Source: an uncultured Mucilaginibacter sp. (GTDB taxonomy: Bacteria; Bacteroidota; Bacteroidia; Sphingobacteriales; Sphingobacteriaceae). Taken from it: 38,536 nucleotides of DNA. The stretch's first letter is position 1, and each line of letters begins with the position of its first letter. Position numbers and translations under genes: made by a program. The stretch is from the NCBI RefSeq assembly GCF_903893715.1, contig NZ_CAITNG010000116.1:1-38536 (forward strand). Reading direction: 5' to 3'. Positions 24,264-32,141 of this stretch are shown here, in pieces. Below the pieces are notes generated by a model, which did no database searches, was not told where the DNA came from, and saw nothing but the letters and a program-made list of their open reading frames with translations.

Positions 24264-24500
24264 TAGTTAATTAGTTAATTTGGGGTAATATTTAATGTAG
24301 TGTTTGGTGCGATTTAATTTTTTAGAAAATAATTTATTGACAGTCAAATAATTACACTATGTATTACGATACCATACTGGCGCAAAGAAAAGGTTATAGT
24401 GTGAGCAGGCGCTTAACAAGCGGTTAACAAATTGTTGTATTATTGGTAATTTAATGTGTCTTTTTTGTTGATTTAAGGTACCGAATGGTATTAAACAATT
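24264..24500. other. Long intergenic leader of receptor copy 2
   Basis: About 240 AT-rich bases without a gene between receptor copy 2 and the terminator of the preceding cassette. It holds two TTAACAA repeats spaced exactly 11 bases (24413 and 24424 on the plus strand), a likely regulator site, and a long untranslated leader. I see no riboswitch or RNA gene. Confidence 0.5.
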
Positions 24501-24507
24501 GTTAAAA

Positions 24508-24539
24508 AAAAGGGCCGATGCATATGCATCGGCCCTTTT
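24508..24539 (-). terminator. Terminator after lipoprotein copy 1
   Basis: A perfect 32-base palindrome of 16-base arms (AAAAGGGCCGATGCAT and its complement) with A-rich sequence to its left, which reads as T on the minus strand after the lipoprotein gene. Confidence 0.9.
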
Positions 24540-24559
24540 AAAAGAAAATATTTTACTGA

Positions 24560-26023
24560 TTAGTGGTGGTTACCGGTACCATTTGTTTGGTAGCAACCCA
24601 TATCAGCACCAGGAGCGGTAATTTCGCTTGCACCAAAGTTGGCGTCGATAGGAATACCGGTTGTGATAGGGGTAAAGGCTGTAGTTGTTCCTTTACCAAT
24701 AGCCGGTGAACCTGCACCTAAATGGAAGTCGAACGAATCAATTGATGATTGTTGAATCCATTGGGTTTGTGTCTGTGGAAGCGGGAAGTTTACAAACTTA
24801 GGATTGTTGGCACCTACCAGGGTAGAAGATAAATCATAGATAAAGCCAAAAGTATAAGTTGGACCTAATAACGCTTTCATGTTAGGAATATCGGTAGATT
24901 GTGGGTGAGTTACCACGGGTTGAGCAACACTTGTAGGTACAAACTGGTTAACCATAGCAGCGTTATCGCCATAGTAAAAGTTGTAACCATATGAAGTATG
25001 TAAAATATAACCGCTGGTATTATACAGGGTATCGGCTAAATAAACTTTAGCTCCACCCGGGCCACCTGCAATACGTAAACCAAAATCGCAATCAACAATC
25101 AGGTTATTGTATGCTGATACCCTCGAAGCGTTTTCAACCTCGATAGAACCGCTACGTGCGCCATAAACACCGGTGTTGCGGAAACCATCGTTCACATAAG
25201 TATTGTTGTACATGGTAAACTGGCACTCGGTTGATGTGGTGTTATCGCTGGCTGTTTTGGTACCGTTTGTAGCACCACCAATGATGATGTTATAAGCCAT
25301 GTTACCGTAGCTGCTGCCTTTAGCGTTCAAACCGTCGCCGCCTACGCCACCAAGTTTTTCTAAAGTGTTACGCATAATGTTCATGGCACCACCGTAAAAA
25401 CGGGTAGCATCATCAGGCGAGCCATACATCCAAGAATCTTCTAATACCAACAGACCATTTGGGTTTTCGAAGAAAATCAGGTATTGGCTACCTGCTTTTG
25501 CCAAGGTTGGTGCAGGGAAAGGGGCTGCAGCTAAAGCGGCACCACCAAAGTCAATATGTGTCCATTTAATAATCAGTTTAGGGCAGGTTACGCTGCAATA
25601 AATACCACCCCAACCACCTGCATAAGCAGAGTCGGTTGCTGCTGTAGAAATTGCGCCATGTGTTTTAACACGTGGGTTATTTGCCGGGCCCGGGTAAGTA
25701 ATAGTTGTAGGCGCATCGCTTGTACCTAAACTAACCAGTATACCGTTTACAAAGAAGTTGGCACCTTTTGCCATGTTAATGGTAACACCTTTTTGAATCA
25801 ACAAGGTATCGCCGGCGTTTACAGTAATGTTGCCGTTTACGGTATAAGTTTGACCGGCCTGAAAGGTACCTTTGTAACTTCCCGCTGCCAATGGCGCTGT
25901 GTTGCTTATCAATTTACCTACCTGTATTTGAGGCGCGGCAACCTGTGCGTTATCGCTGCTTTTTTTACACGCTGCAACAGCGAGCACTGATAAGGCCAAT
26001 AGACCTAATTTTAACTTTTTCAT
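24560..26023 (-). CDS. Beta-helix-like lipoprotein paired with a TonB receptor (copy 1)
   Basis: A 487-residue lipoprotein; the signal ends in LAVAAC with lipidated Cys19. It is paralogous to 20060-21481: shared motifs include VLEDSWMYGSPDDA, LNAKGSSYGNMAYN and the ending YQTNGTGNHH. The mature chain begins with an Asn/Gly-rich strand region (VNGNITVNAGDTLLIQ) followed by beta-helix-type repeats. It starts 66 bases after the stop of receptor copy 1, so receptor and lipoprotein again form a pair. If receptor copy 1 is inactive, this protein may still serve receptor copy 2. Molecular function unknown. Confidence 0.82.
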   Translation of the reverse strand: MKKLKLGLLALSVLAVAACKKSSDNAQVAAPQIQVGKLISNTAPLAAGSYKGTFQAGQTYTVNGNITVNAGDTLLIQKGVTINMAKGANFFVNGILVSLGTSDAPTTITYPGPANNPRVKTHGAISTAATDSAYAGGWGGIYCSVTCPKLIIKWTHIDFGGAALAAAPFPAPTLAKAGSQYLIFFENPNGLLVLEDSWMYGSPDDATRFYGGAMNIMRNTLEKLGGVGGDGLNAKGSSYGNMAYNIIIGGATNGTKTASDNTTSTECQFTMYNNTYVNDGFRNTGVYGARSGSIEVENASRVSAYNNLIVDCDFGLRIAGGPGGAKVYLADTLYNTSGYILHTSYGYNFYYGDNAAMVNQFVPTSVAQPVVTHPQSTDIPNMKALLGPTYTFGFIYDLSSTLVGANNPKFVNFPLPQTQTQWIQQSSIDSFDFHLGAGSPAIGKGTTTAFTPITTGIPIDANFGASEITAPGADMGCYQTNGTGNHH

Positions 26024-26089
26024 AGTTTTTTTGGTTGTTGAGTTTGATGGTGATTTTATTTACTGTTTGATATTAATATATGCGATTGA

Positions 26090-28990
26090 TTAGTACAGCT
26101 TGAACCTGATACCCAACGAATAGCGGGCATAGAATTTATCATATTCAACTGTGGTGTAATTAGGGCTTTCCTGATAGAAGTACCTCATCACGCCGCTGTA
26201 GTTATTGGCGTTATTTTGTTTGATGAATAACTCGTAAGGGGTATTAAGGATATTGTTGACTTTAACAAAAAGCACGTATTTCTTTTTGAACTCCTTTTGA
26301 GCAGAAAAATCGAGGTTTAAGGAAGGCTTCTCCCATATATCAAGGTCTTTCCATTGCGATACGGCATTTATCCGCTCGCCCGTGTACGAAAATGCCAACT
26401 GTGCATCCAAACTCCGCTTGGCGTCTTTGTATAAGAAAGAGAAGTTGCCTACGTTAGCCGACTGACCTTGCAGTGGCCTAACCTGACTTACAAAAATAGG
26501 GGTCGACAAACCTATCGCCTCGTACTTTTTAGTGGAGGTAATAATGGAGTGGGTATAGGTGTAGTTTGCCGATAGGCCGAAATTGCCGAAGTATTTTTTA
26601 CCTACCAATTCTAAACCATAGTTGTTGGCATCACCTAAGTTTACAGGCGAAATATATGTGCTGGCATTTTGAGTTACATATTGGTACTCGATAGCATTGG
26701 TTAGTTGTTTGTAGAAACCGCCAACCATAAATTCATCTAACGCACCCGGGAAGGCTTCGTAACGCAAATCATAATTGTTAACAACTGTATGTTGTAAATA
26801 TGGGTTGCCGGTGGTTGCAACACCGTCGGCGTTAACGTCGGCAAACGGTATCAAATCTGAAGCGGTTGGCCTGTAAATAGACTGGTTCCATGACGCACGG
26901 ATGGCCTGAACATCGGTCAGATTATATTTTCCATTAATGGTCGGCAAATAATCGGTGTAAGAGATGTTTGCAGATTGGCCGCCCAATGCAGGGTTGCTCG
27001 ACGAATCATAATGCTGGAAGGTATTTTCGGTCCTAACACCAAATATCATATCAAATTTTTCGGTTGCTTGATATTTTAACATGGCATAAGCACCTTGCAC
27101 ATTCTCGTAAAAGGAATAAACACCGGCGTCGCTAAAGGATGACCCTTGGGCATTGTAAGGTGGGGTGAAACCGAATTTTGATGCAGGGATAGATACAAAA
27201 TTTTGCTGCCCTGATACCGAAGTTGGATCGGGAGTTGGGTACAAGCTGTAGGCATCATTAAAATTTGCCCTGGTTTTATGCCTGAACATGCCACCAAAAC
27301 TAAATTCGGCTTTGCGAGAGAAAAGTTTTGTGTCGTAGTGAAAATTTAAATAGGCCGAAACGTCTTTATCGGTATTGCGTGTCCATACGCGGCTTTCACT
27401 CGCGGTGCGGGCGGTATCGGTAATAATGGCAGGGGCAACATAAGTAAATGAGCCGGGGCTGCCAGGGGTTGGCGAATACGTTCCACCAGGGCTTACCGGG
27501 GTAGTTTTTCTGGTTACATCAAACTCGGCAACATCAGGTAATTTATGGCTGGCTTCGGATGTGGTAACCGTCCAATCTAATTTAAACGGATCGGCTATTT
27601 TGTGATCGCCCTTTACTATTACACTGTAAATACTTTGCAGGTCCGATCGCGTTTCGGTTAACTGGTCAATCGCGTTGGTCCAATGGTAATCCTGAAATGA
27701 GTAACCACCATAAGTCTAGTGAGTAGTTTCGCGCACCCTGTGCTCGTTCAATTGTATGAACGTACCAAATACGCTGATGTCGTTATCTTTATTAAACCTG
27801 TAATCGGTAGACAAAATCAAACCAGTGCGGTCGATCTTTGATGAATAAAGCCTTACGTTTGAACTTTCGAATGCAGAAGCATCCATTTGCGAATTTGGAT
27901 CCGGAGCCGGGCCGGGAACCTTAACCGGTGGCGCATACCAGGTGTTGTTGCCCGCGTAAGTATTTTGGTATGATCCTGAAAATAGTATCCCCAATTTTTT
28001 ATTCAAAAACCTGTCGCCGATAGTTAAGCTGGCATTGGTATTTGGTGGAGCTGTAGTATTGGTGGTAACCAAATTTTGATAAGGGAAGCTACTTGGAGAA
28101 GCGAAGCCAAGCGGTGGTAGAAATTCGCCGGGCGCTTTCGCGTTTTGAGTACTTGGATCGAACGTGGCAAAATGGCGGTCGAGAAATAACTGGCTATAGC
28201 CGGTCCCTATCGAACCATCTAATCTTAACTTGTCGGGCGCAGTCTTCATGATCAGGTTTACCACGCCACCCGAGGCATCAGCTTCCAAATCGGGCGTTAA
28301 GGTTTTCGAAACCTCTACGCGTTCCACCAGATCCGAAGGGAAGATATCCAATGGCACAAACCTGTTCTTATTATCGGGGCTTGGAATTTTTACACCGTTT
28401 ATTAAGGTAGTGTTGTACCTTTTGTCCATACCGCGGATGATGACGTGTTGGCCGTCGCCGGTATTGCCACGCTCAAGCGTTATGCCCGACACACGGCCCA
28501 ATACGTTCGATATGATCACATCTGGCGATATGGCAATAGACATGGCCGAAACCAGGTTCATGGTGTTATCGCTGTTTTTTTCTATCAATCGGGCGGCTTT
28601 ATCGCTTTCGCGGCTGGCGTGTTCCACAATGGTTACTTCGTTAAGGGAGGTCGAGTTATCTATCATCGCTATATTTAAAATAGCGGTACTGTTGGCGGTA
28701 ACTTCAACTGTATATTCTTTTGTGGTTTTATAGCCTACATATTTTACCTGTAACTGATAGGTGCCGGGTGTTACACTTTTGAAAAGATATGAACCATCGA
28801 GCTTAACCACAGTGTTCAATTGGGTGGTGCCATGTTGTATGTGCACAGTGGCGCCAATAAGCGGTTCGCCGGTTTTGGCATCCGTTACTTTACCTTTTAG
28901 GGTTGCTTGCGCATTGGCATAGGCGATAAAGCTAATAAACAGGACAAAAATTAAATAGAGTTTTTTTAACAGGTGCGTAGAAATTTTCAT
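26090..28990 (-). pseudogene. TonB-dependent receptor (copy 1) interrupted by one in-frame TAG
   Basis: Translated through the stop, this is a 966-codon receptor: signal peptide (ending YANAQ), CarboxypepD_reg-like domain, plug with VIIRGMDKRYNTTLINGVK and VEVSKTLTPDLEAD, and barrel ending YSLGIRFKLY. The TAG at 27716-27718 ends the first part after 424 residues. I translated the 426 bases from the stop down to 27290 and found no other stop and no frame change; the sequence stays receptor-like. The second part would need re-initiation, for example at the ATG ending at 27289. It is a nonsense mutation, a recoded codon or a sequencing error. Confidence 0.85.
27716..27718 (-). other. In-frame TAG within receptor copy 1
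   Basis: The minus-strand codons read cac TAG act tat ggt. The downstream codons encode TYGGYSFQDYHWTNAIDQ, continuous with the barrel seen in the intact paralogue. Confidence 0.9.
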
Positions 28991-28993
28991 CAA

Positions 28994-29293
28994 TAATCAA
29001 TTGTTATTAAAGTGTACTATAAGGTTTAGCCAATCAATAAAATATTGTTTTGAATTGTGTTGAAACAATCCATAATCAATCAGGAGTTAACATTATCAAT
29101 TGCAGAATGATTAGAGAAGCTTGGCTTTTAGCAGCGTAGATATCCCTCATTCGTATGCAATATGATTTTGCTACAAAGGAACGCGTGTGGTGTAAGAGGA
29201 ATGTAAAGGGAGGGTTAACATATCATGATGATACCATTTCCTTAATATAAAGGAAATAATAACTCAATGTTATTAATGTTAATTCGGGGTTAA
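28994..29293. promoter_or_regulatory. Upstream region of receptor copy 1
   Basis: Three hundred bases without a gene. On the plus strand TGTAA repeats at 29191 and 29202 are followed by GTTAA at 29214, a roughly 11-base phase like that upstream of receptor copy 2. The perfect inverted repeat ATTTCCTT-aatata-AAGGAAAT lies at 29236-29257, and AATAAC/GTTATT arms near 29256-29272. A regulator site is likely; no RNA gene is seen. Confidence 0.4.
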
Positions 29294-29575
29294 TTAGTCA
29301 ACAGTAACGGTGAGGCCTTCTTGTTGTAAAATTTTGCGGTAGATCTCCATTTCGGTAAAGGAGCCTTCCAACACGGCACATTTGCCTTCGTTGTGTACCT
29401 TCCAGGCTATTTTTTCGGCTTGGGATTCCGTATAGTCGAGGTATTTCATCATGCAGTAAATCACATGGTCGAAGGTGTTGAAATCATCATTCCATAAAAT
29501 AAGCCTGTGCATTTCTTTCAGGCTCGATAAAATTTCTTCGAGTGTGAGGGTCTGTTCTTCTACCTGGGTGGACAT
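29294..29575 (-). CDS. clpS: ATP-dependent Clp protease adaptor ClpS
   Basis: ClpS adaptor, which delivers N-degron substrates to ClpAP/ClpCP. The product is 93 residues with the start at 29575. A longer reading to 29665 would add about 30 atypical residues from repetitive leader DNA and lies upstream of the promoter element. Family motifs are present: RLILWNDDFNTFDHVIYCM with the substrate-binding Asn-Asp-Asp, KIAWKVHNEGKC-like AWKVHNEGKCAV and the final LQQEGLTVTV. A TAAATTTG -7 element ends 5 bases upstream. Confidence 0.93.
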   Translation of the reverse strand: MSTQVEEQTLTLEEILSSLKEMHRLILWNDDFNTFDHVIYCMMKYLDYTESQAEKIAWKVHNEGKCAVLEGSFTEMEIYRKILQQEGLTVTVD

Positions 29576-29580
29576 GGCTG

Positions 29581-29588
29581 CAAATTTA
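29581..29588 (-). promoter_or_regulatory. -7 element of clpS
   Basis: TAAATTTG on the minus strand matches TAnnTTTG and ends 5 bases before the clpS ATG, another near-leaderless layout. Upstream lies a repetitive gtgcaaatgtgc-type stretch. Confidence 0.5.
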
Positions 29589-29682
29589 CGGAATGATGTG
29601 CAGATGTGCGAATGCGAAAATGTGCAAATGAAATTACTTCGCCTTGTGAGCAAAGAAATATTCACCGCTTGCTATTCCGCTT

Positions 29683-30549
29683 TTACTTTGCGGAGCGTGT
29701 CATTTTTTCGATGACGTCCCACATTTCGGGTGTAACCATTTCCAAAGCATTAAACTGGCCCGCGCCCTGCAGCCACTCGCCGCCATCAATAGTAATAACC
29801 TCGCCGTTTATATATCCCGAGAAATCGGAAACCAGAAATGCGGCCAGGTTGGCCAGTTCCTGGTGTTCGCCAACGCGTTTTAAGGGTACGCGGTTTTTAA
29901 AATCGAACTTGGCGGCCATTTCGCCGGGCAACAAGCGTTCCCAGGCTCCTTTGGTTGGGAATGGGCCGGGCGCGATGGCATTGGTGCGGATGTTATGCCT
30001 GCCCCATTCAACAGCCAACGAGCGCGTCATGGCCAATACGCCGCCTTTGGCACAGGCCGATGGAACGACGTATCCCGAACCGGTAAAAGCATAGGTGGTA
30101 ACGATATTGAGGATATTGCCGGGTATTTTATTGGCTATCCAATACTTACCGGCAGCCAGCGAACAGTTTACCGATCCTTTTAACACAATATCAATAACAG
30201 TGGAAAACGCATTTGCAGATAACCGCTCCGTTGGCGATATAAAATTACCGGCTGCATTGTTGAGCAAGGCATCAACCCGGCCAAATTTTTGTATGGATTG
30301 GTTGAGCATCGCTTCCACCTCATCGTAATTGCGTACATCGCATTGCAATGCCAGTACTTTACCGCCTGTGGCGGCTTCCATTTCGGCAGCGGTTTTGGTA
30401 AGCACTTCCAACTTGCGGCTGGTGATGACCACGTTGCCGCCCAAGGTTAAAAAATAAGTGCTCATGGCTTTGCCCAAACCTGTGCCACCACCGGTAACGA
30501 TGATGGTTTTACCTTTTAACGCGTCGTCGCGCAACATTCCCTGTGTCAT
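29683..30549 (-). CDS. 2,4-dienoyl-CoA reductase-like short-chain dehydrogenase
   Basis: An SDR protein of 288 residues most like mitochondrial DECR1, which uses NADPH to reduce 2,4-dienoyl-CoA during breakdown of polyunsaturated fatty acids. It has the cofactor motif TGGGTGLGKAMS, NNAAGNFISPTERLS and, in place of the usual YxxxK, SACAK preceded by VTTYAFTGSGYVVPSA. DECR1 has the same pattern, with the active Tyr in the TxYAxTGSG segment. It overlaps the enoyl-CoA isomerase gene by 4 bases (ATGA), indicating translational coupling. Confidence 0.87.
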   Translation of the reverse strand: MTQGMLRDDALKGKTIIVTGGGTGLGKAMSTYFLTLGGNVVITSRKLEVLTKTAAEMEAATGGKVLALQCDVRNYDEVEAMLNQSIQKFGRVDALLNNAAGNFISPTERLSANAFSTVIDIVLKGSVNCSLAAGKYWIANKIPGNILNIVTTYAFTGSGYVVPSACAKGGVLAMTRSLAVEWGRHNIRTNAIAPGPFPTKGAWERLLPGEMAAKFDFKNRVPLKRVGEHQELANLAAFLVSDFSGYINGEVITIDGGEWLQGAGQFNALEMVTPEMWDVIEKMTRSAK

Positions 30550-31313
30550 GGTTTGGGTGCTTTTAAGTTTTGGATAATCATTTGCAATAGCTTACGGGTT
30601 TCGGGTGCCCACCACTGCTTCAACATCATGTCGAGGTTTTCGGTTTGGTCGGCACTTGCGTCTGCTATTAGCCGTTTGCGCAGGTTGAGCTTGCTTTGGC
30701 TCCAGGTGGCCGCGTTGAACTGCATATAGGTGCGAATCTTTTTTTCGGCGGTGCTAATGACGCTTTCGGGATTGCAAATTTCATCGATGAGGCCAACCTG
30801 CAAGGCGTCTTCCACAGAAAGCAATTTACCTTCCATTAAATATTGGTAAGCATTGCGCTGACCCAGCCAAAAGGCATATAAACTGAAAATGCTATCGGGA
30901 ACGATAATGCCAACGGGTATCTCGTTCAACCCTATGATGTATTTGCCGCGCGCCATTACCCGGTAATCGCAACACATGGCCAGCACACAACCACCTGCCG
31001 GGCTATGCCCGCTGATGGCCGCCACCATTGGTTTTTTAAAGGCTACCATTTTTGCCTGCAGCGACAAAAAGCTGCGCCAAAAAACAGCTATTTCTTCGTG
31101 GTTATAATCGTAAAGTTCGATGAGATCAAGCCCGGCCGAGAAGAAGTTTTCCTTGCCGGTGATGATGAGACCGCCTATGTTATCGTCGGCATCGATGCTT
31201 TGCACCAGCAGATGCAGCTCTTTTATCATTTCGGCATTCATCGGGTTGGATTTGCCCCGGTTGAGCGCGATAACGGCCAGCCTGTCTTTTATGGTTACCT
31301 GTAGTGTGTTCAT
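30546..31313 (-). CDS. Enoyl-CoA hydratase/isomerase, probable delta3,delta2-enoyl-CoA isomerase
   Basis: A crotonase-fold protein of 255 residues resembling mitochondrial ECI1, which moves a cis-3 double bond to trans-2. It shows the oxyanion-hole segments FFSAGLDLIEL and GHSPAGGCVLAMCCDYR, and IGLNEIPVGI with a Glu at the position expected for isomerase activity. A second catalytic Glu typical of hydratases was not identified. It precedes the 2,4-dienoyl-CoA reductase-like gene with a 4-base overlap; together they would supply the auxiliary beta-oxidation steps for unsaturated fatty acids. Confidence 0.87.
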   Translation of the reverse strand: MNTLQVTIKDRLAVIALNRGKSNPMNAEMIKELHLLVQSIDADDNIGGLIITGKENFFSAGLDLIELYDYNHEEIAVFWRSFLSLQAKMVAFKKPMVAAISGHSPAGGCVLAMCCDYRVMARGKYIIGLNEIPVGIIVPDSIFSLYAFWLGQRNAYQYLMEGKLLSVEDALQVGLIDEICNPESVISTAEKKIRTYMQFNAATWSQSKLNLRKRLIADASADQTENLDMMLKQWWAPETRKLLQMIIQNLKAPKP

Positions 31314-31389
31314 TGGTTAGATTTACATCACCAAGGTCGTATTAATTTTTTATAATTACAATGCATGCATAGTAATTATCATCTAACGC

Positions 31390-32013
31390 TCAATAAACTT
31401 TCTGATAAAAAGCTTTGACCATGGCTTTAGGGTCGACGGCGAGGTTAATAGCAGCCGAAACTGCGATGCCGTGGATACCGGTTGCCATTAGATTTTCGAC
31501 ATCAGCCAATTGAATACCGCCCACAGCTATTACCGGGATGGTGATGAGGTGTTTTTCCAACTCACGGTAGCCGTTGAAGCCGATGAGGGGATAGTCATTG
31601 GGCAGGGTATCGGTATGGGCGAAGGGGCCAAAGCTGCAATAATCTACCACACCGAGGCTTTGTATGCGCAGCAGGTCGGCGATATTTATTGCATATGTGC
31701 CTAATGTTTTATCATCGCCGATGGCCTTCCGGATGGCTACCAAATCAGCATTCAGGTCTTCGATGTGTACGCCTTGCACATCCGCTTTATCCAATAAATG
31801 GTAATGATTGGTGAGGACAAGCGTCGCGCCCCAGTCATCACAGTCGGCGGCAATGTGGTGTATTTCGGCCAGCATCTCCTCATCCGTTTTGCTGAGGCAG
31901 CGGTATTGTATCCAGTTTGCCCCGGCATGGCAAGCCATATCGGCCTGTTCGATATGCGTATGGCCGGGCATGTCCTGTGTAAGGTAATGAAAACGGGAGA
32001 TGTATTTTTTCAT
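31390..32013 (-). CDS. ThiE/TenI-family protein with a degenerate diphosphate site
   Basis: A 207-residue TIM-barrel protein of the thiamine phosphate synthase family, which normally joins the pyrimidine and thiazole halves of thiamine. It keeps WIQYR, GVHI, SFGPF and VIAVGGI. But the residues that hold the pyrimidine diphosphate and Mg in ThiE appear replaced: the QxRxK lysine is Leu (IQYRCL), the Asp of the N-D/D-D pair is absent (LTNH) and the TKK lysines are absent (DTLPND). It may be a TenI-like aromatase, a regulatory paralogue or a decayed enzyme. There is no riboswitch in front of it. Confidence 0.82.
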   Translation of the reverse strand: MKKYISRFHYLTQDMPGHTHIEQADMACHAGANWIQYRCLSKTDEEMLAEIHHIAADCDDWGATLVLTNHYHLLDKADVQGVHIEDLNADLVAIRKAIGDDKTLGTYAINIADLLRIQSLGVVDYCSFGPFAHTDTLPNDYPLIGFNGYRELEKHLITIPVIAVGGIQLADVENLMATGIHGIAVSAAINLAVDPKAMVKAFYQKVY

Positions 32014-32090
32014 TTAAAAAACTAATTCAAGCTGAATTTATTTCAGCACCTCATCATAAATCACAGACAACTATAAATCTTTCCAATGAG

Positions 32091-32124
32091 GTCCCGATCC
32101 GTTAGCTAACGGACGGGATGACCC
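32091..32124. repeat. Interspersed palindrome between pafA and the ThiE-like gene
   Basis: GGTCCCGATCCGTTAG and CTAACGGACGGGATGACC form a long imperfect stem with small bulges. It resembles the CCCGATAGCTATCGGG palindrome at 6111-6128. A T-rich tract follows on the plus strand only, so it is not a classical terminator for pafA. Confidence 0.5.
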
Positions 32125-32141
32125 TTTTTATTTTTCTATCC

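Noticed and set aside
26090..28990. Frameshift or insertion as the cause of the split receptor
   Set aside because: Both halves are in the same frame, and the joining region translates cleanly, so a single stop codon explains it.
21486..28990. SusC/SusD polysaccharide utilisation locus
   Set aside because: No SusD homologue or glycoside hydrolase is present; the lipoproteins are beta-helix-like, not helical-repeat proteins.
29576..29665. Longer ClpS start at 29665
   Set aside because: It would add about 30 residues encoded by repetitive DNA and lies upstream of a -7 element; the family is normally about 95-105 residues.
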